From Chondrus crispus (Eukaryota > Rhodophyta > Florideophyceae > Gigartinales > Gigartinaceae): a stretch of DNA of 64,000 nucleotides. The notes under the pieces were generated by a model that saw nothing but the letters and a program-made list of their open reading frames with translations, was not told the DNA's origin and searched no databases. Shown piece by piece: positions 23,359 through 33,962 of the stretch. The position numbers were made by a program, and so were the translations under genes. The stretch is taken from the NCBI RefSeq assembly GCF_000350225.1, contig NW_005178983.1, positions 434,001 to 498,000 of the forward strand. Direction: 5' to 3'. Position 1 is the first letter of the stretch, and every line of letters begins with the position of its first letter.

Positions 23359-24121
23359 ATGTGATGCATGGGGGAATTGCCCCATGGACTGGTACGGGGA
23401 TGACTACGAGGAGTAGGAGGACAGAGACGATGTAGTTGAGAAACTTCGCTGGGATTGGACTCTGTGTGCGTTTTAAAGGCTGTGAGAAGAGTTGTTGAGG
23501 GTTACGGCAAGAGTCGAAATGAGACATCAACGGGAGTCAAGGTTGTCCGATGGAGAGGGGGCAATGTGCATTCTAGCGGAATGGTCGGAACGACTACAAA
23601 AGACGTCTACATGCAGGGTGCGTCGGTGTATCTGCGGCTGAGAGACACTGGAACTACGGCAGCGTATGATTCAAATGGATTAGTGCATAATTCATGAGTG
23701 AGTTGGTGAATCTCTGACCGCATGCAGCCTTGCATGCGGGCCACAGGTTCAGGCGACGCGGAGACCACGCGGCCTGAGGCTCAGACGGCGTGGGATGGTT
23801 AACGGCCGGAGGCCCGGAAGACGCGGAGACCACGCGACCCGGGGCTACGGTGACGCTAGACGTAAAAACCACAAGTTCGGGCGACGCGGAGACCACACCG
23901 TCCGAAGTTGAGGCTGAAGTGCTGGAGGCGGCGCGAGAAAGAAACGATGCGAGCGTAGTCGACGCAAGATGGTGGTGGAGCGGATGAAATAGAAGGGGGC
24001 TAGATTCGGTGGAAGGTGGAGAGACGGTGGCCGGGGGAGGCCAGAGCGGTTACGCAAGGAAGCGGGGCCAGTATATTTACGTGCAACGGCAGCCCCGTGG
24101 TCTGCCCTGACGAGGGGGTCG
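23359..24121 (+). other. 3' untranslated region of G3
   Basis: 760 bp between the pol stop and the 3' LTR. It holds imperfect repeats of GACGCGGAGACCACGCG (near 23756, 23829 and 23883) and a purine tract before the LTR. No gene is recognised. Confidence 0.6.
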
Positions 24122-24425
24122 TGTGAGATATTTTTAGGGAAAAATTGCATTTTACTGTAGAGGGAGATTTTATTCTGTAGTCTGAGATTTTATTTGAATT
24201 TTAGAGAAGCGCACGCGGACGGCCCGGCGGAATCCGGGCCGGATGCGTGGACGCTTCTGGAAGGAATTTCGTAGAAATAAAAGAGAGAGGGTGACGGGCG
24301 CTGCGGGGAAGGGGGGACGACAGTCGGCGAACCCTCACCACGAACGGGACGCTCACACCACTCGGCCAACCCTCACCACGAACGGCACGCTCCCCAGAAC
24401 CGCCACCCCCATTTCACCGACAACA
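24122..24425 (+). repeat. 3' LTR of G3
   Basis: 304 bp, matching 18328-18631 except for C to T in TGTAGTCCGAG. A purine-rich tract (GAGGGGGTCG) precedes it and is the likely plus-strand primer. Confidence 0.97.
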
Positions 24426-24430
24426 ATGGT

Positions 24431-24710
24431 ATACGTTTTTATGGGGTGACATCCCCGAATATGAGTTTGTCGGAGGTGACTTTACGATCGTTTTTCTGTC
24501 ACCTTAGAAAACGTGCATTGTCACCCCATGAAAAGGACACCATGGACCAAAATCACCCAACTAGCAAAGCACTTTTTAGTGGTGTCGCCATATAAAAACC
24601 CCACCGCATTGAAATCGCCCCACGTAGATTTCACTTTGGCCGGGTGTCGCCCCCAAAATCTACACTTTGACCCTTAAAATTTTGTAGAACCCCAAAATCG
24701 CCTACATCCG
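24431..24710 (-). repeat. Right subterminal array of the MULE locus, part 2
   Basis: Begins with GGGGTGAC and GGAGGTGAC in plus orientation, then carries at least seven TCACC or TCGCC motifs (minus orientation) up to about 24705. This mirrors the left array and suggests the right end of the element lies near 24710. Confidence 0.45.
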
Positions 24711-24732
24711 CAGCACAGGGTTACTGTACGGC

Positions 24733-25227
24733 AGTGCCGGATCGACCCGTCTTGAAGGAAAACGAAATGGGGTTTCCGCTCTCTCATCAGCACAAACGGG
24801 TCTCATACTGCACGGTTCGTACAGGTTTTGCGTCATGGATGCCCCTATCACTTCATCTACCCAGATTTCATCAACGGATCGAAGCATCACAAGATCTGCC
24901 ACATATGCCGCTAAAGCAATCGCTGAAGACAGACAAGTAGAAGCTTCTAAAAAGCGGTCCTCTCTAAACGGCCCCCCTCAGCCCGTCAAGAAGACGAAAC
25001 ACATCGCCCTTTCGACTGAGAACTATTCTATCCTTATGGCGAGCTACAATATTCGCTTCAGCGAGTATTCGCCCAGGTGCACGTGATCCGCCGGACGGCA
25101 CAACGATGTACCAGACTTGCGTTTGTTGCGGGCAGGTACCTTGCTGCAGGTCAGTCCGCAAAACTCGTGGTGGGATTTTTCAAACTCGGGTTTACTTTAC
25201 GTCCAGCGAGTTTGTGGGCAAATGGAA
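24733..25227 (+). repeat. Copy 1 of a ~0.5 kb duplicated coding-like repeat
   Basis: Direct repeat of 27317-27808 with many substitutions. Both begin GCAGTGCCGGATCGACCCGT or nearly so and stay alignable for about 490 bp. Both copies read as the same protein fragment: a Ser/Thr-rich stretch, KKRSS, PVKKTKHIALSTEN, then a Cys cluster (QTCVCCGQVPC). Copy 1 needs a frameshift near 25084; its frame then runs on to 25348. The family is not recognised. It may be an exon or terminal region of a decayed gene or element. Confidence 0.6.
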
Positions 25228-25649
25228 AAAAACAACGCGTTATTTTACGGACAACGTTATTAAATCGAATTTTTATAAAATCAGTTTAGACACCATTTCT
25301 TTAACCAATATTCCCTCGGCAATAGCTTCCTGCAAAACATCGGGATAGCAGTTTTGAATACACAGAAATACTAAGAATCTAATATAGTTTCAACTATCGG
25401 ATGATATTTTAAACAGGCGTTTTGGTTTCGAAGATATCAACAAAAAACGTTTTGATGTTCTTTAAAAAAGCTTCTTCTTTAGGTATTCTAAAAATGCCTG
25501 GAAAGGACGTGCAGATCTCATCAAGCTCCACCCTTCTACAGCGCAGAAGTCAACTGCGGTGCCGAGAGTATCTTTTTCCATTTTGTTCAGCTAGCACAAG
25601 TCGAGAAAAATTAAGTTGAAAAGTGACCTCATATGAGGCCATTTGTCAC

Positions 25650-26416
25650 CTAGACACTTGACTCACTCTGTATTACTCTCGAGGCCGGAACATCTTCCGC
25701 ATGCACACCGGCAGGCACGTCTGTTTCCTTTTCTTCAGACACCTGCAGAGACCCCTGCAACACCCCCGAACACGCGAAAGTCTTCTTCGCGCCCCTGCAC
25801 CTTTCAAGCAATGACGCAACGTCCGCCCGCACATCTTCACAGGCCTTGACCCATGCGGCCGTCGCACAGATACCGCTGGAGAGTCTGATGCCGACTGCTC
25901 CGTCCTGATTAAAGGGATCGGTACTGATCCCGAAACGCAGAAGATGCGCCCCACTTCACCGACAACCGCTTGCGAGAATACGTTGCCATCGTGCCTGTCC
26001 TCACATACTTTCCCGGGAAGCCCCCTAAGCCCCTCCATGAAATCCGGCGAAGTCTGCGACAGGAAGTAGGACAAAATCGCCGCACCACACCGTCCATGAA
26101 AGCTAACCTGCCGCCAGCCATCCGCATGACGACATGAAGCACACGAAGAGCCGTTCTTAGGCGGCGCACCAGCGGCGCAGGGCGAGCTTTGTCCAGGCAG
26201 CAGAACGAGATTTGTGTCAACCGTGTGTGTGCGGCAGACGTCCTCGCAGCCAATTACGGTCGGTGGCTGGATGCACCGGTGGTGCAGCGAGACGCAGATG
26301 TCAGCAATGACGGAGGTGTGGGCGGCGAGCTGGACGTCATTTGCATGCGCGAGTGTCGACAGGAAGAAAATCAGGAAAACTCGTACTGCAAGCATCACTC
26401 GTGGGCTGACCGCCAT
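25650..26416 (-). CDS. Candidate secreted Cys-rich protein
   Basis: The frame from 26416 begins with a clear signal peptide (MAVSPRVMLAVRVFLIFFL, then STLAHA). About 120 residues with many Cys follow (CVSLHHRC, CEDVCRTH, CASCRHADGW). The same frame stays open to 25673, but from about 25925 another frame (ending TAG just before 25650) reads far more like protein (AAWVKACEDVRADVASLLER). A one-base shift, sequence error or missed intron near 25925 is therefore likely. The family is unknown. It lies between the two copies of the 0.5 kb repeat and is one of the few non-transposon candidates. Confidence 0.45.
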
Positions 26417-26419
26417 GTT

Positions 26420-27316
26420 TGGTTGGGGTGGTTTGTGTAAAAGGGGGTATGCTGGAAGTACGCCGAGGCAGATACGATCAGGTGTGTGGACGTCTAGACA
26501 GAGTCGCTGGCATATAATGGAGACGCTTCATATCAGGCCAAGGCGAAGAAGCGTACATCCGGTCGATGATTGCTCATTGTTCATCAATGGTGCCCGTCAA
26601 ATGTCGTGGCAACGTCTGTCGGTCTGCTTTGAATTTGCGACTAAAAATGTCGCTCGAGCCCCCCGCACGCCTTGAAACAAATGCGACAGCTGCCCGAATC
26701 TGTGGCGGTAGGAAGCGGCGAGATGCGTTCATGTGTGAGAGGCGAGGCGCACGGAGTAATTGGTTGGTTAGTCGGGATCAGCTTCAGTTGAGAACCGCTC
26801 AGCGCTGGCGATGAGCGTATCCGTCGTGATGGGCCTCATCTCGCTACTTTAGGCGAGAAATGTGACCTCTGGCGGCGGGTGCATCGTGGGAGCTGATTTC
26901 TTGCATGCTTTCGGCTTTTGAGTCGAGAGTCTTCCAAGTCTGGAGATCGAAGCGGTTGAAACAGTGCAGTACCGTCTGAGGTGATGCATTGACTTGACGC
27001 GTTTTACGGCGGTGGGTGAGAAGCTTGAAGACTGTGGTCTCTGAAGTGCCAGGTAAGAATTACCGAAGGACATTAAATGGATATCACCGGATCAAATTAA
27101 AGAAATGAACAATTTGAATTAAGAGCAGTAATTCGCATCCGCCCATGTACAGTACGGTTGTCCGTAAAGTCACGAAAACGGTGTTTTGGCGGTGTTTTCT
27201 CATATTTTCTGAAAGAAATTTTTTCAGACATCGCGTTTGGCAAAACTCACATCATACAGTATCGGAAACTGGGGGCATGTGAGTGTTCGACGAGTTTCAC
27301 ATCCCCCCGATCACAG
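26420..27316. other. No gene seen
   Basis: Only short frames without domains are present. The sequence is unique within the window. It could include the promoter of the secreted-protein gene, but no element is clear. Confidence 0.4.
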
Positions 27317-27808
27317 CAGTGCCGGATCGACCCGTCTTGAGGGAAAACGAAGTGGGGTTTCCGTTCTTTTCATCAGCACAAACGAGCCTCAAACTGCACG
27401 GGTCGTATCGACATGCGTCACAGGCGCCCCTATCGCTTCATCTGCGCAGAGTCCATCAACGGATTAAAGCGCGACAGGATCTGCCACAGATGCCGCCGAA
27501 GCAACCGCGAAAGATAGACAAGTAGAAGCTTCTAAAAAGCGGTCCTCTCCGAACGGCTCCCCTCAGCCTGTCAAGAAGACGAAACACATCGCTCTTTCCA
27601 CTGAGAACCATTCTATCTTTGTGGCAAGCTACAATATTCCCCTCAGCGAGTATTCGCCCAGGTGTGATCCGTCGGGTGGCACAACGTTGTCCCAGACTTG
27701 CGTTTGTTGCGGGCAGGCACCCTGCTGGAGGTCAGTCCGCAAACCCCGTGGCCGAAAATTTCAATCTCGGGTTTACTTTGCGTCCAGCGATTTTGTGGGC
27801 AAATGAAA
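27317..27808 (+). repeat. Copy 2 of the ~0.5 kb duplicated coding-like repeat
   Basis: Matches 24733-25227. The frame through the Cys cluster (TCVCCGQAPC) is open here from before the KKRSS segment, but an in-frame stop lies near its start. After about 27808 the two copies diverge. Confidence 0.6.
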
Positions 27809-27809
27809 A

Positions 27810-29198
27810 AAAAACGCGTCGTGTTGCGGACAACCTTAGTCAATGTGCTGCCAAAAGCATACACGAAGAACATCCCACTCTTCTTCGCCTGTTATCATCG
27901 CAATATCGCTCGAGCGGTATCTGACATGCATGCAACGTCGTAAAAATTTAATCAACTGTCAAATGATTGAACGCTACAAATGTCCATAGCTACATGTGGA
28001 ATGGAAAAAGAAAAAAAAAGCTAGATCCGCTCCCTACGACGACAAAGCAATCGCTCAGATCTAAATCGATTGAACTTTCATGTTCAGTTTTTCGTGTGAT
28101 GTTGATACCGAAATGCTCTCACCCGTTCTTCGCAATTTCATCTTTCTGTCCCGTTGTCTCCTTACGCTGGACGACGCTCAACGCTTCGGCACGAGAACAT
28201 TCATTCCATCCGTTCATTCCGGTCACCATAACCCTCAAATTGTGACGTGAAAACTGCAGATAAACCAACCCTCCCTTCGCTCAGGAGTCGCAGTTTCGAT
28301 AGCCACGTCTTCTCCTAAAACGCATAGGATATCAAGCTACCCCTGCGCGCAATCAGCGACATCAACCTCATCCTTTCTTGTCACTTCGGGGCGAGGATCC
28401 AAACTAAACTAAGTTTCCGCAGATTGATTTCGCCAAGCTCGTTTGCATCAATCAGAGTGGGCCTCGTTGCGAGCCAAAACTCTGAGATGTGCTATTTCTG
28501 CTCACAGACCAAAATCCTTTCCATCTAGAGAGAAACATGCCCATATTAGGTACATGTTCGCCTGTGCGGATTAGCAGACCAGTACTCCCTTGAAAGGGAC
28601 TTGGAAACATCACAAGTAAATTGTGAATTCCGTGGCGCTGAGGAATTTAAATTTTGCCAAAAGAAATGTTCGCAGCAGCATCGTGCACCCAAGCTATCAT
28701 CTTGTCAGGTCATGCGATTACAAGCAAAGGGCTGCAAGACAATTCCATCTTGTGAAGAGCTACAAATAAAACTGGCGCAATACTAACGGAGTTTATGGGC
28801 GCCCTGGCCCTTCGCTCTGGCGACAGAGAAAAAAAAGATTGCATGATTAGTAAAAGTTTTCTACTCACTGATTTCATATAAATACTTCTTTGGTACGGTG
28901 AAGTATGCTCTCTTTACCCTATCTCCTTTATGTTCTTACATATCATGCTCCTCCTGGCCATTCGTAAACCTTCTCGAAGCTGCAAAACTACATCATACAA
29001 GGGCACAAAAAAGCAGGAGTACGCTCGCCACACAGCTGTGCTGTGTGTTCCAAATGATGCAACGATATGCTAAAGAAAAGTTGGTGAGGGGTGTGCCGCT
29101 GAGGTCAAAGACGGCTCTACAACGCGGAAAAAACTAATCAATATGAATTCTGCATGTCCATTGACATGGAGACAGCACCTGTTAAGATATCTGAATCA
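27810..29198. other. No gene seen
   Basis: AT-richer DNA with frames of at most about 90 codons and no recognised domain. One 61-codon frame at 28601-28786 is Cys-rich but unsupported. Confidence 0.4.
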
Positions 29199-29300
29199 TT
29201 ATGCGGAATCAAGAAAGATGAGGTAATACTGTAAGAGAGAGGTAGTTACTGTACCTGCGGAATCAAGAAAGAAGAGGTAATACTGTAGGAGAGGAAGTAG
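29199..29300 (+). repeat. Short tandem duplication
   Basis: Two copies of a unit starting TGCGGAATCAAGAAAGA and containing GAGGTAATACTGTA, about 57 bp apart. Confidence 0.7.
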
Positions 29301-29384
29301 TCACCATTGTAGCAGGTGTGAGATATTTTTAGGGAAAATTGCATTTTTTGTCGAAGGACAGCAACACTCTCGTGGTGTGCTGTA

Positions 29385-31692
29385 CACCGAATACTGCAAA
29401 TAGTGCGGTCCGCAGTATTATGGAATGCTGACTTGCTGTCTCTGTGACAGTATTTAATGCGGCCCGCACTAATATTGGTACCGCACTAATTCGGCCAAAT
29501 ATGCAATTAGTGAGGACTGCAGTATTTTAGATCAGTCAAAATAGTGCGGTCTCGTCTAATTCTGTCTGTAATGCACATGTCACTCAGGGCCAATCAGAAG
29601 AAAGAAAATTTTTATAGTGTAAAGATATCTCCGCATTTCTACGTGCTCTCGCCGGCAACTATTCGCTCGTTAAGGAGAACTGGAGCACCATCGAAATGGT
29701 TTCGATACCTGATAATAATGCTCTGCAGCTTAGGAAACAACTGCCTTTCCTCCCATTGCCCATTCTTGTTCAAAGCAAGGCCACATCTGATCATGGCCTT
29801 GCGCGCGTACGTCAAACCTTCACCGTCTCGTTGAGAGTTGACGTCCCTCACTGCCGCAGCTGCAAGCTTTAGAAAATAATGCTTCCCGGGATTAGGCAGT
29901 TTGCCCGAAGACTCCTTGAAGTCGGCTTCCATAATGCGCTCCATGTTATGCCGGTCCCAACGTGCGCGCCACGCATCCTTCAGTTTCTGTATGACAAATG
30001 AGTCAGCAGGTTGGAGCAAGTCAGTGGAGTTTGGAGGGAGAAATCTCACTTCTGTATTGATTTCCTCCAACGCAGTAACCATTTCAGTGGTCTCAGCGTG
30101 CCCGCTGCAGTTGTCCATATAAATCACACGGCGCCTTCCGTGCCTTAGAGCTCCAATTACCTTCCTCTCCCTCAGCCACTGGGGCATCACCACCCGATCC
30201 ATCCAACCTTTCGGACCCGAACGATACGAAACTCCGGCAACGTCGTCAGGAACCCTTTGAATTGGGTAAATTCTGTTTTTGTTTTGAAACACCAGCATCA
30301 GAGGTTCCAGTTTTGCATCCCTCCCACCGGAAATGTGTACAATTATTGTCATCCCTTCCGAGCCGGACACAACATCTGAGTATTTAACCTCTGTATCCCC
30401 ACAAATTCCTAGTGTTCTATGGTTATCCATATTTACGACAAAATGTGTTTCGTCAACGTTTGCCACGTCATCCTCATCTAAGTGACCAGCTTTGAACTCT
30501 CGCGCCACAACCCCAAGATGGAAGGCTACTTCTTTCTCGATGAATGCCTGCTTCGCAGCGGTCACCATCAATTTTCCTGTTTGAGCACGACTGACAATAT
30601 GATTTCGTTCCATAAAGCTTTGTACCCAACGTGGTGAAATCATGTCTTGAATATATTTCTTTGCTGATGCGTCAAAAAAATTTAAAAAATATTCATCTTT
30701 GCCGAAATATTTTATGAGCTGTCTCGCCAGGTCGCCTAACAACTTTGCGTTGAACTTAAGTCCAGTCTTCCGCAAGCGATCGAACTCCTCGACGAGGTCC
30801 CTTTGCAGAGCAACCACCCAGGTTGCCCTCTTTCTCCCGCGTCCAGGCCTGGCCTTCAGATACACCCTTTTTAATCCAAAACTTGTAACCCTTGTAATTT
30901 GCCTCGGTGTCTGGTTTGTTGTATCTGCCTCAAGGTACTCCGCTCGTGCTTTCCATAAACGGCTTGCTTTGGAGTTGTTGGCTTTTTCGTTACCACGGAA
31001 CAAATGCGGAAACTGACGGACACCCTTTGAAGCTATGTGTCTACAGCCGACCCGTGACACTTCCTCTGACATCCATTTCACAATCCGGATTCGGTCGGAT
31101 TGCGAAAGTACTCGCTGAACGGCTCTGGTACGGGAGGGAAATGGAGGCGTTCGGGTTGCTGGTTGTGGGGAGGCAAGAAAGGGTTGTGAGACTGTGGACG
31201 GAGGCGCGAAGGAAGCATGACTGCTTTCATGCGATTCGATCCCCGTTTCAACGTTTTGTGCCTCTCGCTTTGCCCGGACACGAGCAGCATGTTTGAAAGC
31301 AGCGACAATTGGAGACGCTGATACTACCATCGAGTGGTGGGATTTGTGTATGGGCGATCTGTTTAAGGGGATGCATAGACGAATGCGTGCTATATACTGC
31401 AAAATTGGAGAATGTGCCTTCTGGTTTTTACAATCTTGGCGCCCTTCTGGGCCAAGTATTCGCGGGAAATGGTAAAAGTGAACCGCTATTTGCGCATCCG
31501 CGTAGATGCAAGCGCGCAGAACAGCAAGGGAGCCACATTCCGAGTCCCCACTATTTCATGTGCTGTTTGCAATTAGTGTAGTCTGCAGTAATTCTCCCAT
31601 CTCCGGTAGGGGTTGAACACAATTTACTGCAGTCTGCACTAATTTGCGTTCCGCACTATATTTGCACCCGCACTATTTGCAGTATTCGGGTG
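29385..31692 (-). mobile_element. pogo-like DNA transposon, apparently intact
   Basis: Terminal inverted repeats begin CACCGAATACTGCAAATAG on the left and CACCCGAATACTGCAAATAG (complement) on the right, differing by one base. TA dinucleotides flank it at 29383-29384 and 31693-31694, the usual pogo/Tc1-mariner duplication. Subterminal copies of TAGTGCGG or TTAGTGCGG in both orientations occur at each end. It carries one open transposase gene. Confidence 0.95.
29639..31330 (-). CDS. pogo-family DDE transposase
   Basis: Uninterrupted frame from the ATG at 31330 (563 codons; the frame is open to 31402 without an ATG). The N-terminal half is basic with helix-turn-helix-like segments (SPRWVQSFMERNHIVSR). 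The DDE_1 catalytic core follows, with NVDETHFVVN, IYMDNCSGHAE and FLPPNSTDLLQPAD, giving D, D, D as in pogo and Tigger elements. The intact frame and intact TIRs suggest it could still be autonomous. The protein would act in the nucleus on its own TIRs and cut at TA. Confidence 0.93.
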   Translation of the reverse strand: MVVSASPIVAAFKHAARVRAKREAQNVETGIESHESSHASFAPPSTVSQPFLASPQPATRTPPFPSRTRAVQRVLSQSDRIRIVKWMSEEVSRVGCRHIASKGVRQFPHLFRGNEKANNSKASRLWKARAEYLEADTTNQTPRQITRVTSFGLKRVYLKARPGRGRKRATWVVALQRDLVEEFDRLRKTGLKFNAKLLGDLARQLIKYFGKDEYFLNFFDASAKKYIQDMISPRWVQSFMERNHIVSRAQTGKLMVTAAKQAFIEKEVAFHLGVVAREFKAGHLDEDDVANVDETHFVVNMDNHRTLGICGDTEVKYSDVVSGSEGMTIIVHISGGRDAKLEPLMLVFQNKNRIYPIQRVPDDVAGVSYRSGPKGWMDRVVMPQWLRERKVIGALRHGRRRVIYMDNCSGHAETTEMVTALEEINTEVRFLPPNSTDLLQPADSFVIQKLKDAWRARWDRHNMERIMEADFKESSGKLPNPGKHYFLKLAAAAVRDVNSQRDGEGLTYARKAMIRCGLALNKNGQWEERQLFPKLQSIIIRYRNHFDGAPVLLNERIVAGEST

Positions 31693-32271
31693 TACATGAA
31701 AAGCCCTACAGAATTTCCCGATTGTCATAATGAGCCAATACATATGATCTTAAGCAGATCCGAAGCCGCATTGCCTCGGAAGGGTCGCTGGGAAAGATCC
31801 AAAGTCAGATTGGTTCGGAAGGGTCGGAACGGTCGCTTGGAAGGGGGTAGTAAAATAGGAGACCAAAGGTCGCGGCCGTTTATGGTGGTAGTGCAATTAG
31901 TGCAAGTGGTCAAGAAAGAAGATTGTCAGCAGCAGAGACAGGAGCACAGTGAGTTATTATATTCGCGAAGCTTGCGCTAACGTTCCGGCGGTCCGCCGAA
32001 AAGACGAACACAAGTAAACAAAGCTGCTTTATTGCATCTATTGGCGGCGCTCTCCTGTGCGAGCAGCCGCAACTCTCGTCTTCACCTAGATCCGCGTTCC
32101 GTGTAGGAATGACGCTGGCTCTCGTGCGCCCGCGTCAGGATTGGACCTGAACCAATTAAGGAAATACTCTTTCATAGAGGTTTTCCGACATTCCGGAATA
32201 GAGGAGGACTTCTGTGTCATCCTTAGAGCAACAGCAAAACACCAAGGCCGTCAGTAGAAGCAAGATAGAAA

Positions 32272-33819
32272 ATGACCATGGCCCCACCGACTGTACCGCC
32301 CCCGCTGCCACCGCTGTCCGATGTCCCGTCCCCCACGAATCCGCACATCAGCCCATTTGGAAACATTCGCCTGAGCAACGCTCATCAAGAAGGAATTTAC
32401 AACTTGTTCGCAGGTTATTCTACGCAGCTCCCCATCCACACAGAGGAAGATCTTCTGACTCAGATACGTGAAGACCTCGAACCTCGTGAGTTGGTTGATC
32501 CCATGATCACCGTCAACTACGAAATCTACAAGAAAATACGATTCTTATTAAACGAACACGGGGTAGACACGCCTTCAACTGGAGCCTCAGTAGGCCTCAT
32601 CGTCAACAGGCTACTCCACTCTATTTAGAATCGCCCGGAAGATGTAGGAGAACGTGATAGAGCCGTTTCTCAGTTCAGAGCAATTAAGCGAGGGAACTTT
32701 GTGCCCAATTTGCCAATTCAAAGCCCAGTTTCTGTACCGTTTGCAATCCCCGCCCCGATGTCACCACAAACCCCGCATTTCACCTCGACAAACTCTAACA
32801 ATGCTGCAAAAGGAATGAGCGTTGCGTACTCGTCAGAAAAACAGAAGTTTTGGGGAAAGAGGGACGAACACTGGTTGACCAAACTCTCTCGATATCAGTT
32901 CATGTGCAATCAAAACAAAGTAACTGGCGCTGACAAGATTAGTTTCTTGCATTATCTGTTGGATGGCGCCGCACTTCAGTTCTTCATCAACGAGATAGAG
33001 GGCAGATTAAGCAATTGGGGAGAAGTCATCCGCCGTTTCCACGATCGCTACGCATCTGCCGCTAAACAGGACTACATTTCGCATCGCTTGGACCAGATCC
33101 ATATAGCACAATTCGAGGTGGGCGGGGAGACTTCCGATGCTCAGGCGCTGCGCAAAACCATTGATGAAATTGACAGACTCACCCCGATGTCCCATCCTGA
33201 AGATCGCTCCGACAGAGCGAAATTGCTTCACTTGCAGCAAGCCGTGCTCGGTAAAGAATGGGCACGTACTGTATTTTCCAACGTGACTGCAAATGAACTG
33301 CAGTATCATACACTCATTGAGAAACTCGAATACTCACTGCAGCAGGCCACGAAACATGACGCAGCAAAGACCGACAACAGCGAAGGAAGTAGTCAGTTCA
33401 GGACACCACGGTGGAAGTCGACGAACTTCGCAGGCCAAGGTCGGTATGGCACTGAGCCAAGCAGCCGTAACTCAATTGTCCCGAAGTATCATGGTAACCA
33501 TCGCGGCTCCCCAGGCCACGGACCCTGGCAGTACCCATATCCGAAGGAGCGCTGGCCCCGCAAACAATCAACAGGCCGCGATTCGCCCACGTGTCACAAC
33601 TGCGGCAAGGTCGGATGTCGCTGGTTCCGATGCAAAGAGCCACTTGACATGCATCGCGTTGTGATAAACCGGATGAAGTACGCAAATCGTAGTTCGACTT
33701 CCGCAAAAGTGAACATGGCAGAGGTTGTCGAAGATCTTGCTCAAGACATGATGGAGACCCTACTCCTCACGCAGGAGGACCAAGAGGACGACATGGAGCA
33801 AGAAACCGCGAACGGGTAG
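32272..33819 (+). pseudogene. gag: Gag of copia A
   Basis: The frame begins at the ATG at 32272 with a Pro-rich N-terminus, is broken by TAG at 32626-32628, and continues in the same frame to 33819. The capsid-like helical region lies at 32810-33350. A zinc knuckle (CHNCGKVGCRWFRC) has Cys at the third ligand, where His is usual. The same frame runs on to about 33960 after one stop, with an acidic tail. Confidence 0.85.
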
Positions 33820-33962
33820 TTGATGGCCCGGCTGGCAAAAGGCGCAGCGCGAGAAGCAGCCATTAATCACAATGTTCGATTCGAATTGTACGATGACCCA
33901 ATTGATGTTACAGATCCCGATGAACATCTAGATCTGACTAAGGATTTTTGCAACGAGGCTTG

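Larger units (their letters stand above)
18328..24425 (+). mobile_element. Ty3/gypsy element G3, complete and young
   Basis: Complete element of 6098 bp with two 304-bp LTRs that differ by eye at a single base, a 5-bp target-site duplication (ATGGT at 18323-18327 and 24426-24430), a primer-binding site and one long gag-pol frame interrupted once. Such near-identical LTRs mean recent insertion. It landed in the right subterminal region of the MULE locus. A solo LTR of the same family is spread over 29317-42505. Confidence 0.97.
11980..24710 (-). mobile_element. Mutator-like (MULE) locus, boundaries approximate
   Basis: Proposed element around the transposase at 12351-15562. Its left flank (about 11990-12270) carries repeated GGGTGAC or GGGCGAC motifs in plus orientation. 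Its right flank (18250-18327 and, beyond the G3 insertion, 24431-24710) ends with the complementary TCACCC or TCGCCC motifs. Without G3 the unit would be about 6.6 kb. It also includes the peptidase-like gene at 16722-17969. Precise terminal inverted repeats and the 8-11 bp duplication expected for MULEs were not found, so the ends are inferred from the motif arrays only. Confidence 0.45.
29349..32190 (+). repeat. 5' LTR of copia A, interrupted
   Basis: LTR pieces 29349-29384 and 31695-32190; the 2308 bp between them are the pogo-like element plus one TA duplicate. It differs from the 3' LTR at several single bases. Confidence 0.95.

Noticed and set aside
29690..31300. Plus-strand ORFs opposite the pogo transposase
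   Set aside because: Shadows of the minus-strand gene without domains.
31691..31700. TGTACATG as the start of the copia A LTR
   Set aside because: It gives 500-bp LTRs without a target duplication; the true start is 36 bp further out and is hidden on the left by the pogo insertion.
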